The notes beneath the pieces were generated by a model. The model made no database searches, had not been told where the DNA came from, and saw only the letters and a list, made by a program, of their open reading frames with translations. This document shows, one piece after another, positions 17,001-23,955 of a DNA stretch of 64,000 bases; the first letter of the stretch is position 1, and each line of letters starts with the position of its first letter. Location: the NCBI GenBank assembly GCA_041751425.1, contig JBGSXL010000025.1, forward strand, positions 4,859-68,858, written 5' to 3'. A program made the translations under genes and the position numbers. Origin of the DNA: JAVVEG01 sp041751425. Lineage in GTDB: Bacteria > Pseudomonadota > Gammaproteobacteria > Pseudomonadales > Pseudohongiellaceae.

Positions 17001-18581
17001 CTCCAGTGCGGCAGCAGCAACATCAGCAGCAGCCTTTGTTTCCAGGCTGGCAACGGTGGTCACGCGCGCATCTGCAGTAGCTTTAGAGGCGGCAGCACTG
17101 GTGTCGTCAGTTGTAGGATCAGTTGCAGCGGCAGCAGCAACCAGCGCAGCAGCAGCAGTTGCAGCAGCAGCGGCATCTACTTTAGCAGTAGCAACTGCTG
17201 TAGAGGCTGACGCAGCAGCTGTTACATAAGCGTTTGCTGTGGCCAGAGAGGTTACGGCAGCTTTTGCAGTTGCGGCTGCATCAACGGCTGTCTGCGCAGC
17301 AGCAGCTGACGCGGCAGCAGTAGCCTCAGCAGCATCAAAGGTTGCCTTGGCGGCAACATATGCAGCCACATCGGCTTTCTCTGCAATCGCTGCATTAGCA
17401 ATTGTGCCTGTACCCGCAGCAGCTGTTACTGACGCAGCAGCAACAGCCTTGGCTGAGGCAGCAGCTGTATTGTCGTCTGAAGAAGGCGTTACCGCAGCAG
17501 CAGCCACATAGGCGTCTGCAGCAACAACAGCAGCAGCAGCAGCAGTCACAGCCTGAGCGCTTGCAGCTACAGAAGCAGCAATAGCAGCATCGAATGCTGT
17601 CTGTGCAGTGGCGGCAGCTGCATCATCAGCAGCAGCAGCATCAGCAGCAGCACGTGCTGTAGTAGCAGCTTCAGCAGTTGTGGTTACCGTGGCAGCAGCC
17701 TGATCAGCATTGAATTTAGCGATGATCTGTTTGGCGTTGGCTGAATTAACGTCTGCTTCAACGCCAGATTCGATAGCCGCTTTCAAATTTGCGTTGGCAG
17801 TAACAAGCGCAGCCTGCGCAGTAGTATTTGCTGTAACAGCAGCAGCAGCAGCGGCTTCAGCCGTGACTGCAGTTGCGTTCAACGCAGTTGCATCAGTCAG
17901 CGCAGCTTTAGCGTTGGCCGCATCGGAGGCAGTTTTTGCGGTAGTAACCTCAGCATCAGCTGTGTTGGCGGCGGTTATCGCAGCACTTGCAGCAACGTTG
18001 GCCGCATCAGAAGCAGTTTTGGCGTTAGCAACAGCTAAGTCATCAGCAGCTGGACCACCCTGTTCTAGCTTGGCCGCTTCAACAGAAGCATCTGTTTCGT
18101 TAACATTCGCCAGAACTTGTGTCAGCTGCGCCTGGGTACCATCTTTGCCCAGAACTACTGTGTGGTAGGTTGCCACTTCAACTTTGTTATTGAATGTAGC
18201 AGCGGCCTTGCCCCAGTTAGGCTCGGTGTCAGCTACTGCACGCAGTGCGAACAGCGCAGACAGCAACACTTCAGGACGGCTGCCGCCAGCGTTCAGATCG
18301 CCCAGCAGAAATTCGACCGCCCATGCCTTCTCGGAATCAGAGACCAGGTTGCCGATAATGTTGTTGACCATCTGGGTCGCAAACTCCCGATTGGTCAGGA
18401 ATGTTGGGTAAATTGATTTGAATGTAGCCGTATTGCCCAAGCTAACAGCGATTGCTGCAACGCTTGCGCCGTTATTGTACTGGGCTACCATATCGGAAAG
18501 AAGTGCATTACCGGGTGCAGCGTCGAATGAACCGACCACCATGGTGATGAGATCCGCACGTATTTCAGTTGTAATCGCCAT
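14055..18581 (-). CDS. RTX / S-layer-like giant surface protein
   Basis: 1508 residues with no Sec signal. The N-terminal 150 residues (SDMVAQYNNGASVAAIAVSL, LLGDLNAGGSRPEVLLSALF) resemble the N-terminal domain of RTX/S-layer proteins. Residues about 185-520 are almost pure Ala/Thr/Asp/Val, probably a long helix or coiled coil. Thr/Ser/Gly-rich beta repeats follow. Calcium-binding RTX nonapeptides are clustered near 1320-1395 (GGAGNDTLTGGAGND, GGAGADTLTGGGGAD), with isolated ones near 540 and 1075. The C-terminus ends in hydrophobic LLAGTNLAVTFA, as expected of a type I secretion signal. A strong TAAGGAG site lies 8 bases before the ATG. It is the best candidate passenger of the exporter at 7489-12070. 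It could be an S-layer or a giant adhesin; the sequence does not decide. Confidence 0.88.
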   Translation of the reverse strand: MAITTEIRADLITMVVGSFDAAPGNALLSDMVAQYNNGASVAAIAVSLGNTATFKSIYPTFLTNREFATQMVNNIIGNLVSDSEKAWAVEFLLGDLNAGGSRPEVLLSALFALRAVADTEPNWGKAAATFNNKVEVATYHTVVLGKDGTQAQLTQVLANVNETDASVEAAKLEQGGPAADDLAVANAKTASDAANVAASAAITAANTADAEVTTAKTASDAANAKAALTDATALNATAVTAEAAAAAAVTANTTAQAALVTANANLKAAIESGVEADVNSANAKQIIAKFNADQAAATVTTTAEAATTARAAADAAAADDAAAATAQTAFDAAIAASVAASAQAVTAAAAAVVAADAYVAAAAVTPSSDDNTAAASAKAVAAASVTAAAGTGTIANAAIAEKADVAAYVAAKATFDAAEATAAASAAAAQTAVDAAATAKAAVTSLATANAYVTAAASASTAVATAKVDAAAAATAAAALVAAAAATDPTTDDTSAAASKATADARVTTVASLETKAAADVAAAALEPAKYVAQTFALTTGVNTFVGGAGDDVFNAGTVDTLSAFDSLDGGAGTGDSLTALLSGTTMPGQVTIKNIENVTLNSTGAGFTVNSTGFTGVTNLTLQTSAAGDQSVTAANTTAVTASTTGAASKITVSGGLSQNVAAGADVTLSGSVGPINASSSALAAGAASINGGTSVSYSASGATTGTINVGATAAPTGTVTVSKTISGAGNVTGGTITVKGGTTVSSTTTATNSDLTGTTVTQGNVTVTGTATTTGVTVNQSATVAQVARATETHTVTWQNFAVAGTQTIGGMTLTSNDGTHTAANAATVAGGGVVAGLTITTSPTAWTVGAAAGATNLFTSTTTFSNVTDLAAGSFTGAGNSAPTSLVTQQGNSGTAGITAGDVSVTDVNSTSTTAAGVITDVSLNNFGAATVNSGALNTLTLAGKGTSVDAGTLGALTTATATATLGLNLNGVTTTGAVTLDTDVKTLNLAASSANSTLDSLSATGATAINISGDKTVTLTGNTLHASAVITSTNSAGVTLGTALATGTQFTGGSGADTITLTAGGTKAISMGDGADTVNYAGALGTGGSIDGGAGVDTIKMSSALAETATANGTFAGTISNFEVLEIDGATGAARTINMANADGINHLVTNGVSTGVLTISNAGANFTLTQKAANTEAQSIALQVDGGSDDTVNLVFRGTDGYTNGAHVTTITNVENIKITTVDTNTTANTTAFTSIITAAAVKTVTVSGPIGFNASTGLNATTLTSFDASGVTGTGAAGAVTLTTGNLANSATLTGGAGTNVIDASAVSVATKVMTITGGAGNDTLTGGAGNDIINGGNGTNTLIGGGGNDTIIGGSGVDTITGGAGADTLTGGGGADIFIFGVGDSTRANLDTITDLQVGTGGDTIRLINSPGTPTGVTGGVLTATATNVSLAGTFLEALDIASAGDGSANAIVAWFQYGGDTYLVQDRSASTVNNPATDLVIKITGIVDLLAGTNLAVTFA
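17000..18040. repeat. Low-complexity GCA/GCT tract inside the S-layer-like gene
   Basis: About 1 kb of near-continuous alanine codons interspersed with Thr, Asp, Val and Lys codons encodes the Ala-rich domain. The degenerate triplet repetition leaves long open frames on the opposite strand, which are artefacts. Confidence 0.85.
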
Positions 18582-19142
18582 TTACTAGCTCCTTAAAGGT
18601 TTTTTGCAAAATTGTTATATCCGAATGTGACTTGCTGATAAACAGCAGGCGGCCTCATATCGGTCGTGCCAAGAATACTGTAGTTTCCCGAAAATCCTCT
18701 GTGACTACAGTCACACCGAATCGTCATACTTCCAGACCCAACCATTATGCTGCTTGAGGCACGAAAAATCGGGACGCAAGCGGACAGGCTGCGCGATGTT
18801 ACCTTTGTAAGGATCATTTGACAACCTTTTGTTAGGTTTCCCTTACAACTTGCTATTTTATTTGAATAAATTGAACGGGATTTGACCAAATTGTCATTTA
18901 ACTGACTTCAAATCACTGCCTGAAGTGGATATCAGCGTTTTGGCACTGCGGTATAACAGCCCCAGATAACATTACTACGGTTGTCAGCAGGCTTGGAATA
19001 GCAATCAGAGATCTACGAACCCCGTAGACGGCGTTCTGAAATTGGCTTACGCAAATTAAATTTCCGTATAGAATACTATGGGCATGGTAGGCATGAACAA
19101 GAACGAACAGGAAACGCATAAGAAAACGGAGATGCATGGAAT
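18582..19142. promoter_or_regulatory. Divergent intergenic region between S-layer-like and methyltransferase genes
   Basis: 561 bases with no convincing gene. At 18892-18909 it holds TTGTCATTTAACTGACTT, matching the enterobacterial Pho box consensus at about 14 of 18 positions with the expected 11-base spacing. The stretch before it (GATTTGACCAAATTGTCAT) recurs nearly unchanged at 20755-20773. An AT-rich segment with TATAGAAT near 19070 may be the methyltransferase -10. Promoter assignments are weak. Confidence 0.4.
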
Positions 19143-20678
19143 ATGAGTGATTGGTCAGCAGGTTACGTATCTGAAATTGACTACACCTTCGGTTACTACA
19201 ATGAGCTAAATCCGCTGCGCATCAAGATTGCATTTCTGAATAAAGGTCTGGTTTTTCCGGAGATTGGGACAGCATGCGAGCTCGGGTTTGGACAAGGTCT
19301 AAGCACCAACATCAATGCGGCTGCTACCGTTACCGAGTGGTGGGGCACAGACTTCAATCCCACACAGGCATCCTGCGCTCAGGAGTTTGCACGTACCTCC
19401 GGCGCGAAGGCCAGACTCTTTGATGAGTCGTTTGAAGACTTTTTTAGTCGCGCCGATCTGCCCGAGTTTGATTACATTGGGTTGCACGGCATCTGGAGCT
19501 GGATATCAGATGCGAACCGTCACAGCATTGTTGAATTCATAAACCGCAAGCTGAAGGTAGGCGGTGTTTTGTATATCAGCTATAACACGCTGCCCGGTTG
19601 GGCGGCATTCGCGCCAATGCGTCATCTTCTCTCGGAGCATGCGGAAGTTATTGGTGCCAAGGGCAGCGGTTTTGTATCACGAATCGACGATGCCCTAATT
19701 TTTGCCGAAAAGTTAATGTCCATCAATCCTGCTTATGCGCGCGCCAACCCGCTGATTGGCGAACGGGTAAAGAAACTGACTGAGCAAAATCGCCATTACC
19801 TGGCTCACGAATATTTTAACCGTGACTGGCATCCCATGCATTTCGCAACCTTGGGACATTGGTTGGAAGATGCAAAGGTAAGCTTTGCCTGCTCGGCGAA
19901 TTATCTGGAACACGTTGATACTATTAATTTAAATCCAGAGCAGGAAAAATTTCTATACGATATTCAGGACCCAATGTTCCGCGAATCAGTACGGGACTTT
20001 ATTACTAATCAGCAATTCAGGAAAGATTACTGGATTAAGGGCCCACGAAAGCTGTCCGATCTGGAGCGTACCGAGCTGATAGGAGAGCAGCGTGTAGTAT
20101 TAGTGTGCCCGCGGAAGGATGTCGTTCTCACTGTGAACGGTGCCATAGGTGAAGCAACGATGCACGCTGCTGTCTACGAGCCAATTCTGAAAGTGCTGGA
20201 AGATAACCAGGTGAAAACCATTGCTGAAATAGCGAAAATAGTAAAACAGAAAGAAATTCAGTTTGCGCAGGTAGTGCAGGCAGTCATGATTCTTATTGGT
20301 GCGAATTTTGTGAACTCGGCTCAGAGTGCTGAAGAGGCAAAAAAGGTAAAGGCTCAGTGTGACAAAATCAACCATGCGATTATGCGCAAAGCCCGAACCA
20401 GTGCAGATTTGAGTTACCTCGCGAGCCCGGTCATTGGCGGTGGAATCGCCGTCAGCCGGTTTCACCAACTGTTTATTCTGGCGATACAATCAGGGCTTAG
20501 CACTTGCGAAGACTGGGCGGATTATGTCTGGCAGATACTGAATTTGCAGGGCCAGCGTTTACTGAAAGAAGGTAAACCGTTGGAAACCCGGGAAGAAAAT
20601 ATCAAACAGCTTGTACATTTGGCGAAGGAGTTCGAGGCAAAAAACCTTCCGATATTCCGTGCGCTGCAAATTGTATGA
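19143..20678 (+). CDS. Class I SAM methyltransferase with regulatory domain
   Basis: 511 residues. SAM motif I is ELGFGQG at 46-52 and a downstream acidic motif lies in GTDFNP. The middle and C-terminal halves match the methyltransferase regulatory domain family (MethyTransf_Reg, PF10119), including the SPVIGGGIAVSRFHQLF block near the end. It is probably cytoplasmic. A fragment of a second copy lies next to sapC at 12710. Position beside the S-layer-like gene makes that protein, or a glycan or lipid attached to it, a possible substrate, but nothing in the sequence names it. Length is usual for the family. Confidence 0.82.
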   Translation: MSDWSAGYVSEIDYTFGYYNELNPLRIKIAFLNKGLVFPEIGTACELGFGQGLSTNINAAATVTEWWGTDFNPTQASCAQEFARTSGAKARLFDESFEDFFSRADLPEFDYIGLHGIWSWISDANRHSIVEFINRKLKVGGVLYISYNTLPGWAAFAPMRHLLSEHAEVIGAKGSGFVSRIDDALIFAEKLMSINPAYARANPLIGERVKKLTEQNRHYLAHEYFNRDWHPMHFATLGHWLEDAKVSFACSANYLEHVDTINLNPEQEKFLYDIQDPMFRESVRDFITNQQFRKDYWIKGPRKLSDLERTELIGEQRVVLVCPRKDVVLTVNGAIGEATMHAAVYEPILKVLEDNQVKTIAEIAKIVKQKEIQFAQVVQAVMILIGANFVNSAQSAEEAKKVKAQCDKINHAIMRKARTSADLSYLASPVIGGGIAVSRFHQLFILAIQSGLSTCEDWADYVWQILNLQGQRLLKEGKPLETREENIKQLVHLAKEFEAKNLPIFRALQIV

Positions 20679-20766
20679 TCATATTGCTTAGCGCCACCCA
20701 CAAAGATCAGCAAACTGTTCGCGACATGGGTGTCTGTGCATCAGGATTGATCGAGATTTAACCAAA

Positions 20767-20784
20767 ATGTCATCCAGGCGTCAT
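20767..20784 (+). promoter_or_regulatory. Degenerate Pho-box-like direct repeat
   Basis: TGTCAT and CGTCAT half sites are spaced 11 bases apart, as in PhoB sites, with a poorly matching middle (about 12 of 18). It lies 71 bases before the phoD remnant, a gene type that is commonly PhoB-controlled. Confidence 0.4.
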
Positions 20785-20854
20785 TACTCAGTAAATAAGC
20801 TTGTCTACAGTGAAATTTAACTGAAACTCGCGCGCCCCGCAGCCAGGAGAGACC

Positions 20855-21070
20855 ATGAATTACCTGCATCTGCTGAAACGCGAAAACCACTGCCCGTCCC
20901 GCCGCGGGCTGCTAAAACAGGCGTCCATGCTCGCCACAGCCGCGCTTCTGCCGGCAGCGTTTAGCCGACACGTCATCGCACAACCCCGATTTCCGGATTT
21001 TCCTTTTAAACTGGGGGTGGCATCTGGCGACCCACTATCCGACGGCTTTGTCATCTGGGAATCAATATAA
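20855..21070 (+). pseudogene. Truncated alkaline phosphatase D (PhoD) N-terminus
   Basis: 71 codons. A Tat signal (SRRGLLKQ, R16-R17, then an Ala-rich h-region) is followed by FPFKLGVASGDPLSDGFVIW, the conserved start of mature PhoD-type phosphatases. After that tryptophan the family match stops, and the frame ends three codons later where the hipBA cassette begins. All metal-binding and catalytic residues are missing, and no 3' part is found elsewhere in the window. AGGAGA precedes the ATG. Confidence 0.85.
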
Positions 21071-21081
21071 TGATTGTAACT

Positions 21082-21105
21082 GGTAATAAGAATCACTATA
21101 TTACC
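21082..21105 (+). promoter_or_regulatory. Probable HipB operator
   Basis: Inverted repeat GGTAATA and TATTACC with a 10-base spacer, ending 3 bases before the hipB ATG at 21109. Autoregulatory palindromes at this position are usual for HipB-type antitoxins. Confidence 0.6.
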
Positions 21106-21108
21106 GGA

Positions 21109-21435
21109 ATGAAAAACTCACCCGCTCTCTCAATCGCCACCCGCGAGATACTCTCGTTGCTAGCAGCGCAGCTGGAACTTGCCCGGCGGGAACGTGGTAT
21201 GACCCAGACAGATCTCGCCGAAAGAGCTGGTATCAGCATCAATACGCTGAAGTCTGTTCTGCAGGGTAAACCTCAGGTGGCTATAGGTACGGTGTTCGAG
21301 ATTGCGGCCATTCTGCGGGTTTCCTTGTACGACCCACGGCAACAAAGCCATGAGAAAGCATTGATCGACACAAAACTGAAGCTGCTCCCGGGTCGGGTTC
21401 ATCGACAAAAGGCGGGCATAGATGATGATTTCTGA
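21109..21435 (+). CDS. hipB: HipB-type antitoxin (XRE family)
   Basis: 108 residues from the ATG at 21109; a longer frame from 21070 would start inside the phosphatase junction and run through the operator. The XRE helix-turn-helix is RGMTQTDLAERAGISINTLK. The protein binds the upstream palindrome and neutralises HipA. It overlaps hipA by 14 bp. The C-terminal tail (LLPGRVHRQKAGIDDDF) is longer than in the shortest HipB proteins. Confidence 0.85.
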   Translation: MKNSPALSIATREILSLLAAQLELARRERGMTQTDLAERAGISINTLKSVLQGKPQVAIGTVFEIAAILRVSLYDPRQQSHEKALIDTKLKLLPGRVHRQKAGIDDDF

Positions 21436-22747
21436 TCAGGCCTATGTTTGGGTCTGGCTGCCCGGCTCAATTGAACCCGTGGTGGCCGGCGTCCTGCAAC
21501 GGTCAGGCAACCGACTACACTTTGCCTATGGTCGCAGTTATCTGGCCCGCGACAATGCCGTTGCGCTGTATCTGCCGGAGTTGCCTCTTCGGGCGGGAGA
21601 ACATATTCCTGATTACGAACTCGCCAGTTGTCTGCGTGATGCTGCTCCCGATGCGTGGGGACGCCGGGTTATCGTTCAGCGTCTATTGCACCGATCAGGT
21701 TCGCAAGTGGATACCGCCGAGCTGGATGAGCTGACCTATCTGTTGGAGTCAGGTTCGGATCGCATTGGTGCATTGGATTTTCAGCATAGCGCCACGGAAT
21801 ACATTCCCCGCCATGGTCACAATGCCAGCCTGGATCAGTTACTGGAGGCGGCGGATCTCATCCAGTCTGGTGAGTCCGTGCCAGAACCGCTGTTGCAGGC
21901 TATTCAACACGGCACCAGTGTGGGAGGCGCACGACCCAAAGCACTGATCGATGACAAGGATGGCAGCAAGTGGATAGCCAAATTCTCCACCTCCACGGAT
22001 ATCTATAACATCGTGAAAGCCGAGTTTGTTGCCATGCGATTGGCCCACCTGGCGGGACTGGATGCTGCAACAGTGCAGTTAACTCGCGCTGCTGGTCGTG
22101 ACGTGTTGCTGGTACAACGTTTTGACAGGGATATTCTCGCACCTGCAACCCGACGCATTATGGTGTCGGCACTTACGATTCTCGGGCTCGATGAAATGCA
22201 GGCCCGATATGCAAGCTATGAAGATTTGGCCGAACAAATCCGCCATCGATTCACTCACCCAAACAACACATTAACCGAATTATTCCGCCGCATGGTTTTC
22301 AACATTCTGGTCAGCAATACCGATGATCATGCCCGCAACCACGCAGCTTTTTGGGATGGGCGCCTGCTGTCACTGACACCTGCTTATGACATATGCCCGC
22401 AATTGCGAGCAGGGCGCGAGGCCGGCCAGGCTATGCGTATTCACGGCAACAACAATCTGAGCCGTATCAGCACATGTCTGGCAGCTGCGCAGAGTTTCAA
22501 TCTGACGGCTGGTGAGGCTCAGCAACTGATTGATCAACTGATTGTTGCGATAGAGAAACATTGGCCAGACGTGGCGGAGGAAGCTGTGCTTCCAGCTAAG
22601 GACAGGGAGTTATTACGACAACGGTTATTGTTGCCGGATGGGATATTTGACCAGTCTTCGTTAAAGGTCGCTTCGCGATCTTTAACTTCGACTTGGCGGG
22701 CCTGTCACGTCGAAGCTGAAAGCGAAGACGGGCCAGCTGAACGCTAA
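21422..22747 (+). CDS. hipA: HipA-type serine/threonine kinase toxin
   Basis: 441 residues. N-terminal HipA_N domain (VVAGVLQRSGNRLHFAYG). The kinase core shows the ATP loop TSVGGARPKA near 163-172, the catalytic NTDDHARNH near 299 and the metal motif SLTPAYDICPQ. Known members phosphorylate tRNA synthetases or similar targets and cause growth arrest; the target here cannot be read. The last 30 or so codons are encoded by dispersed repeat copy 2, so the native tail has been replaced or extended. Catalytic residues are intact, so it is probably active. Confidence 0.88.
   Translation: MMISDQAYVWVWLPGSIEPVVAGVLQRSGNRLHFAYGRSYLARDNAVALYLPELPLRAGEHIPDYELASCLRDAAPDAWGRRVIVQRLLHRSGSQVDTAELDELTYLLESGSDRIGALDFQHSATEYIPRHGHNASLDQLLEAADLIQSGESVPEPLLQAIQHGTSVGGARPKALIDDKDGSKWIAKFSTSTDIYNIVKAEFVAMRLAHLAGLDAATVQLTRAAGRDVLLVQRFDRDILAPATRRIMVSALTILGLDEMQARYASYEDLAEQIRHRFTHPNNTLTELFRRMVFNILVSNTDDHARNHAAFWDGRLLSLTPAYDICPQLRAGREAGQAMRIHGNNNLSRISTCLAAAQSFNLTAGEAQQLIDQLIVAIEKHWPDVAEEAVLPAKDRELLRQRLLLPDGIFDQSSLKVASRSLTSTWRACHVEAESEDGPAER
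22651..22732. repeat. Three-stem dispersed repeat, copy 2 (inside hipA 3' end)
   Basis: Outer arms GTCTTCG (22654) and CGAAGAC (22723) enclose a hairpin GTTAAAGGTCGC...GCGATCTTTAAC and a second stem CTTCGAC...GTCGAAG. The element is read through as codons of hipA. A partial repeat of its right half (GTGTCACGTCG) continues at about 22754 into the convergent ORF. Confidence 0.82.
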
Positions 22748-22986
22748 GGGGGGCGTGTCACGTCGCTGGATTCATCGTCTGCCGATAAGGCTGTATCAAG
22801 ATCAACGTCCACAGCACCGACCAGCGAATGGAGCCGTTGCGGGAGACCGGGATCCACAAATTGGAGCCGCTCAGGACGGCGAGCGATGTCATTGGCCAGG
22901 AAGCATAGAAACTGACCAAGCACCGGGTCGTCGACCTGGGATGCTTCGGCAGAACAATGTTCAATGAGATCTTTGAGGATTAACAT
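22744..22986 (-). pseudogene. PrlF-type antitoxin fragment with HigA-like start
   Basis: 80 codons. From residue 19 the sequence (DPVLGQFLCFLANDIARRPE, then VGAVDVDLDTALSADDE) looks like the C-terminal half of PrlF/SohA antitoxins. The AbrB-like N-terminal half is missing. Instead the first eight residues, MLILKDLI, equal the start of the HigA-type gene at 23683, and the DNA just before both starts is also alike. The end (SSDVTRPP) comes from the dispersed repeat. No YhaV toxin is present. It is probably a non-functional chimera, although a hybrid antitoxin cannot be excluded. Confidence 0.6.
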
Positions 22987-23219
22987 TTGTTAGCAGCTTC
23001 GGCGTTCAAACGCTCAACCAGCCAAACTTTGATGATTGACTGCCGGGTTACTCCAATACGAGCCGCTTCGCGATCTAACGACTCTACAACCCACGAAGGA
23101 AAGTCGACATTGATGCGCTTCTGTTCCTGGTTGGAACGGCGCGCCGTGGACAAATCCAGATCATCGATGATGTCTTCTTCGCCGTGGTCAAATTTCTTGT
23201 CAAAATCTTTAGCTTTCAT
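22980..23219 (-). CDS. BrnA/CopG-type antitoxin without adjacent toxin
   Basis: 79 residues. An acidic N-terminus (FDHGEEDIIDDLDLS) is followed by a ribbon-helix-helix: KRINVDFPSWVVESLDREAA, then RIGVTRQSIIKVWLVERL. This matches BrnA-like antitoxins. BrnT normally precedes it, but only 38 bases separate it from the HigA-type gene and no toxin frame is present. It overlaps the PrlF fragment by 7 bp. It may be an orphan that represses promoters or counters a toxin elsewhere. Confidence 0.75.
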   Translation of the reverse strand: MKAKDFDKKFDHGEEDIIDDLDLSTARRSNQEQKRINVDFPSWVVESLDREAARIGVTRQSIIKVWLVERLNAEAANKC

Positions 23220-23257
23220 ACAGCTCTACCTCTTTTGTTCGAGAACGCCTCAGTCTG

Positions 23258-23683
23258 CTAATCTAACGTGGCATCAATTGCCGGTACAAAAACATTCGGG
23301 GAAACAGCAAACCGTTGCGCCAGCTCCTTAATCTGGCGGACATTCAACGCACGTTTGCCAGAAAGGATTTCTGATACCACCCCCTGACTCCCTACCTCCG
23401 GCAAATCCGATTGACCCAGAGCATGTTGCGTCATGAGAAAGCGCAGCACCTCAGCAGGCGAGGCGTGCGGCATACGCCATTTCTCTTCGTAGTCGCTTAT
23501 CAGTTCTCCCAATGTCGCAAGCAGATCTGCGAGAGGATGGTCCTCGTTGGCAACCCCGGCATCCAGCAAGGAGTTCATCGAGGCCACCGCGCTACCATAA
23601 TCCAATTCGTTCCGAATCGGGCGCAACGGAATCTGCGCACACAGCGCTGAATAATGATCAATGAGATCTTTGAGTATTAACAT
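23258..23683 (-). CDS. HigA-type antitoxin without adjacent toxin
   Basis: 141 residues from the ATG at 23683; the frame is open to 23824, but the extra 47 residues do not look like part of the family. The N-terminal half (ELDYGSAVASMNSLLD, HPLADLLATLGELISDYE) is typical of the longer HigA proteins. The C-terminal XRE domain is FLMTQHALGQSDLPEVG plus SEILSGKRALNVRQIKELAQ. HigB should lie upstream but is absent. It is probably an orphan antitoxin or regulator. Confidence 0.8.
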   Translation of the reverse strand: MLILKDLIDHYSALCAQIPLRPIRNELDYGSAVASMNSLLDAGVANEDHPLADLLATLGELISDYEEKWRMPHASPAEVLRFLMTQHALGQSDLPEVGSQGVVSEILSGKRALNVRQIKELAQRFAVSPNVFVPAIDATLD

Positions 23684-23785
23684 GGTCTGGCCTGCAGAGG
23701 GAGGTGGGCATCGGGGTATACCGACGCAAAGTCCAACAACGTCCTGTTGCTGATCAAATGCAAGATCAATCATCCTTGAGGGGCA

Positions 23786-23808
23786 CAATATCTCATACTG
23801 AGATATTG
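23786..23808. promoter_or_regulatory. Perfect palindrome upstream of the HigA-type gene
   Basis: CAATATCTCA and TGAGATATTG flank a 3-base centre: 10-bp perfect arms, 103 bases before the antitoxin start. The size suits an XRE-family operator. The rest of 23684-23820 shows no gene. Confidence 0.6.
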
Positions 23809-23820
23809 GGCAAGCATTAA

Positions 23821-23955
23821 CCAATCTTCGTTAAACGTCGCTTCGCGGCATTTAACTACGACTTGGCGGGCCAGCTGAACGCCAAGACGGGCATGTCACG
23901 TCGAAGCTGAAAGCGAATATGGACCCGTCACGTCGAAGCTGAAAGCGAAGACGGA
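23821..23955. repeat. Three-stem dispersed repeat, copy 3 (with internal duplication)
   Basis: Begins CCAATCTTCGTTAAACGTCG and has the same hairpin plus the segment GTCACGTCGAAGCTGAAAGC twice (about 23895 and 23928), ending GAAGACGG. The right end is translated as the last codons of phhB (ending LSAST). Confidence 0.8.

Noticed and set aside
14176..18416. Many long plus-strand open frames opposite the RTX/S-layer gene
   Set aside because: They mirror the alanine- and threonine-rich codons of the real minus-strand gene, have no ribosome sites and no family-like sequence.
18593..19137. Minus-strand frames of 98 and 74 codons between the S-layer-like and methyltransferase genes
   Set aside because: No convincing ribosome site, signal or known motif; composition fits non-coding control DNA.
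21070..21108. Longer HipB start at 21070
   Set aside because: It overlaps the phosphatase stub's stop and would translate through the operator palindrome; the ATG at 21109 fits the family.
23684..23824. Upstream extension of the HigA-type frame as a separate toxin
   Set aside because: The 47 residues show no HigB features and contain the operator palindrome; a non-coding leader is more likely.
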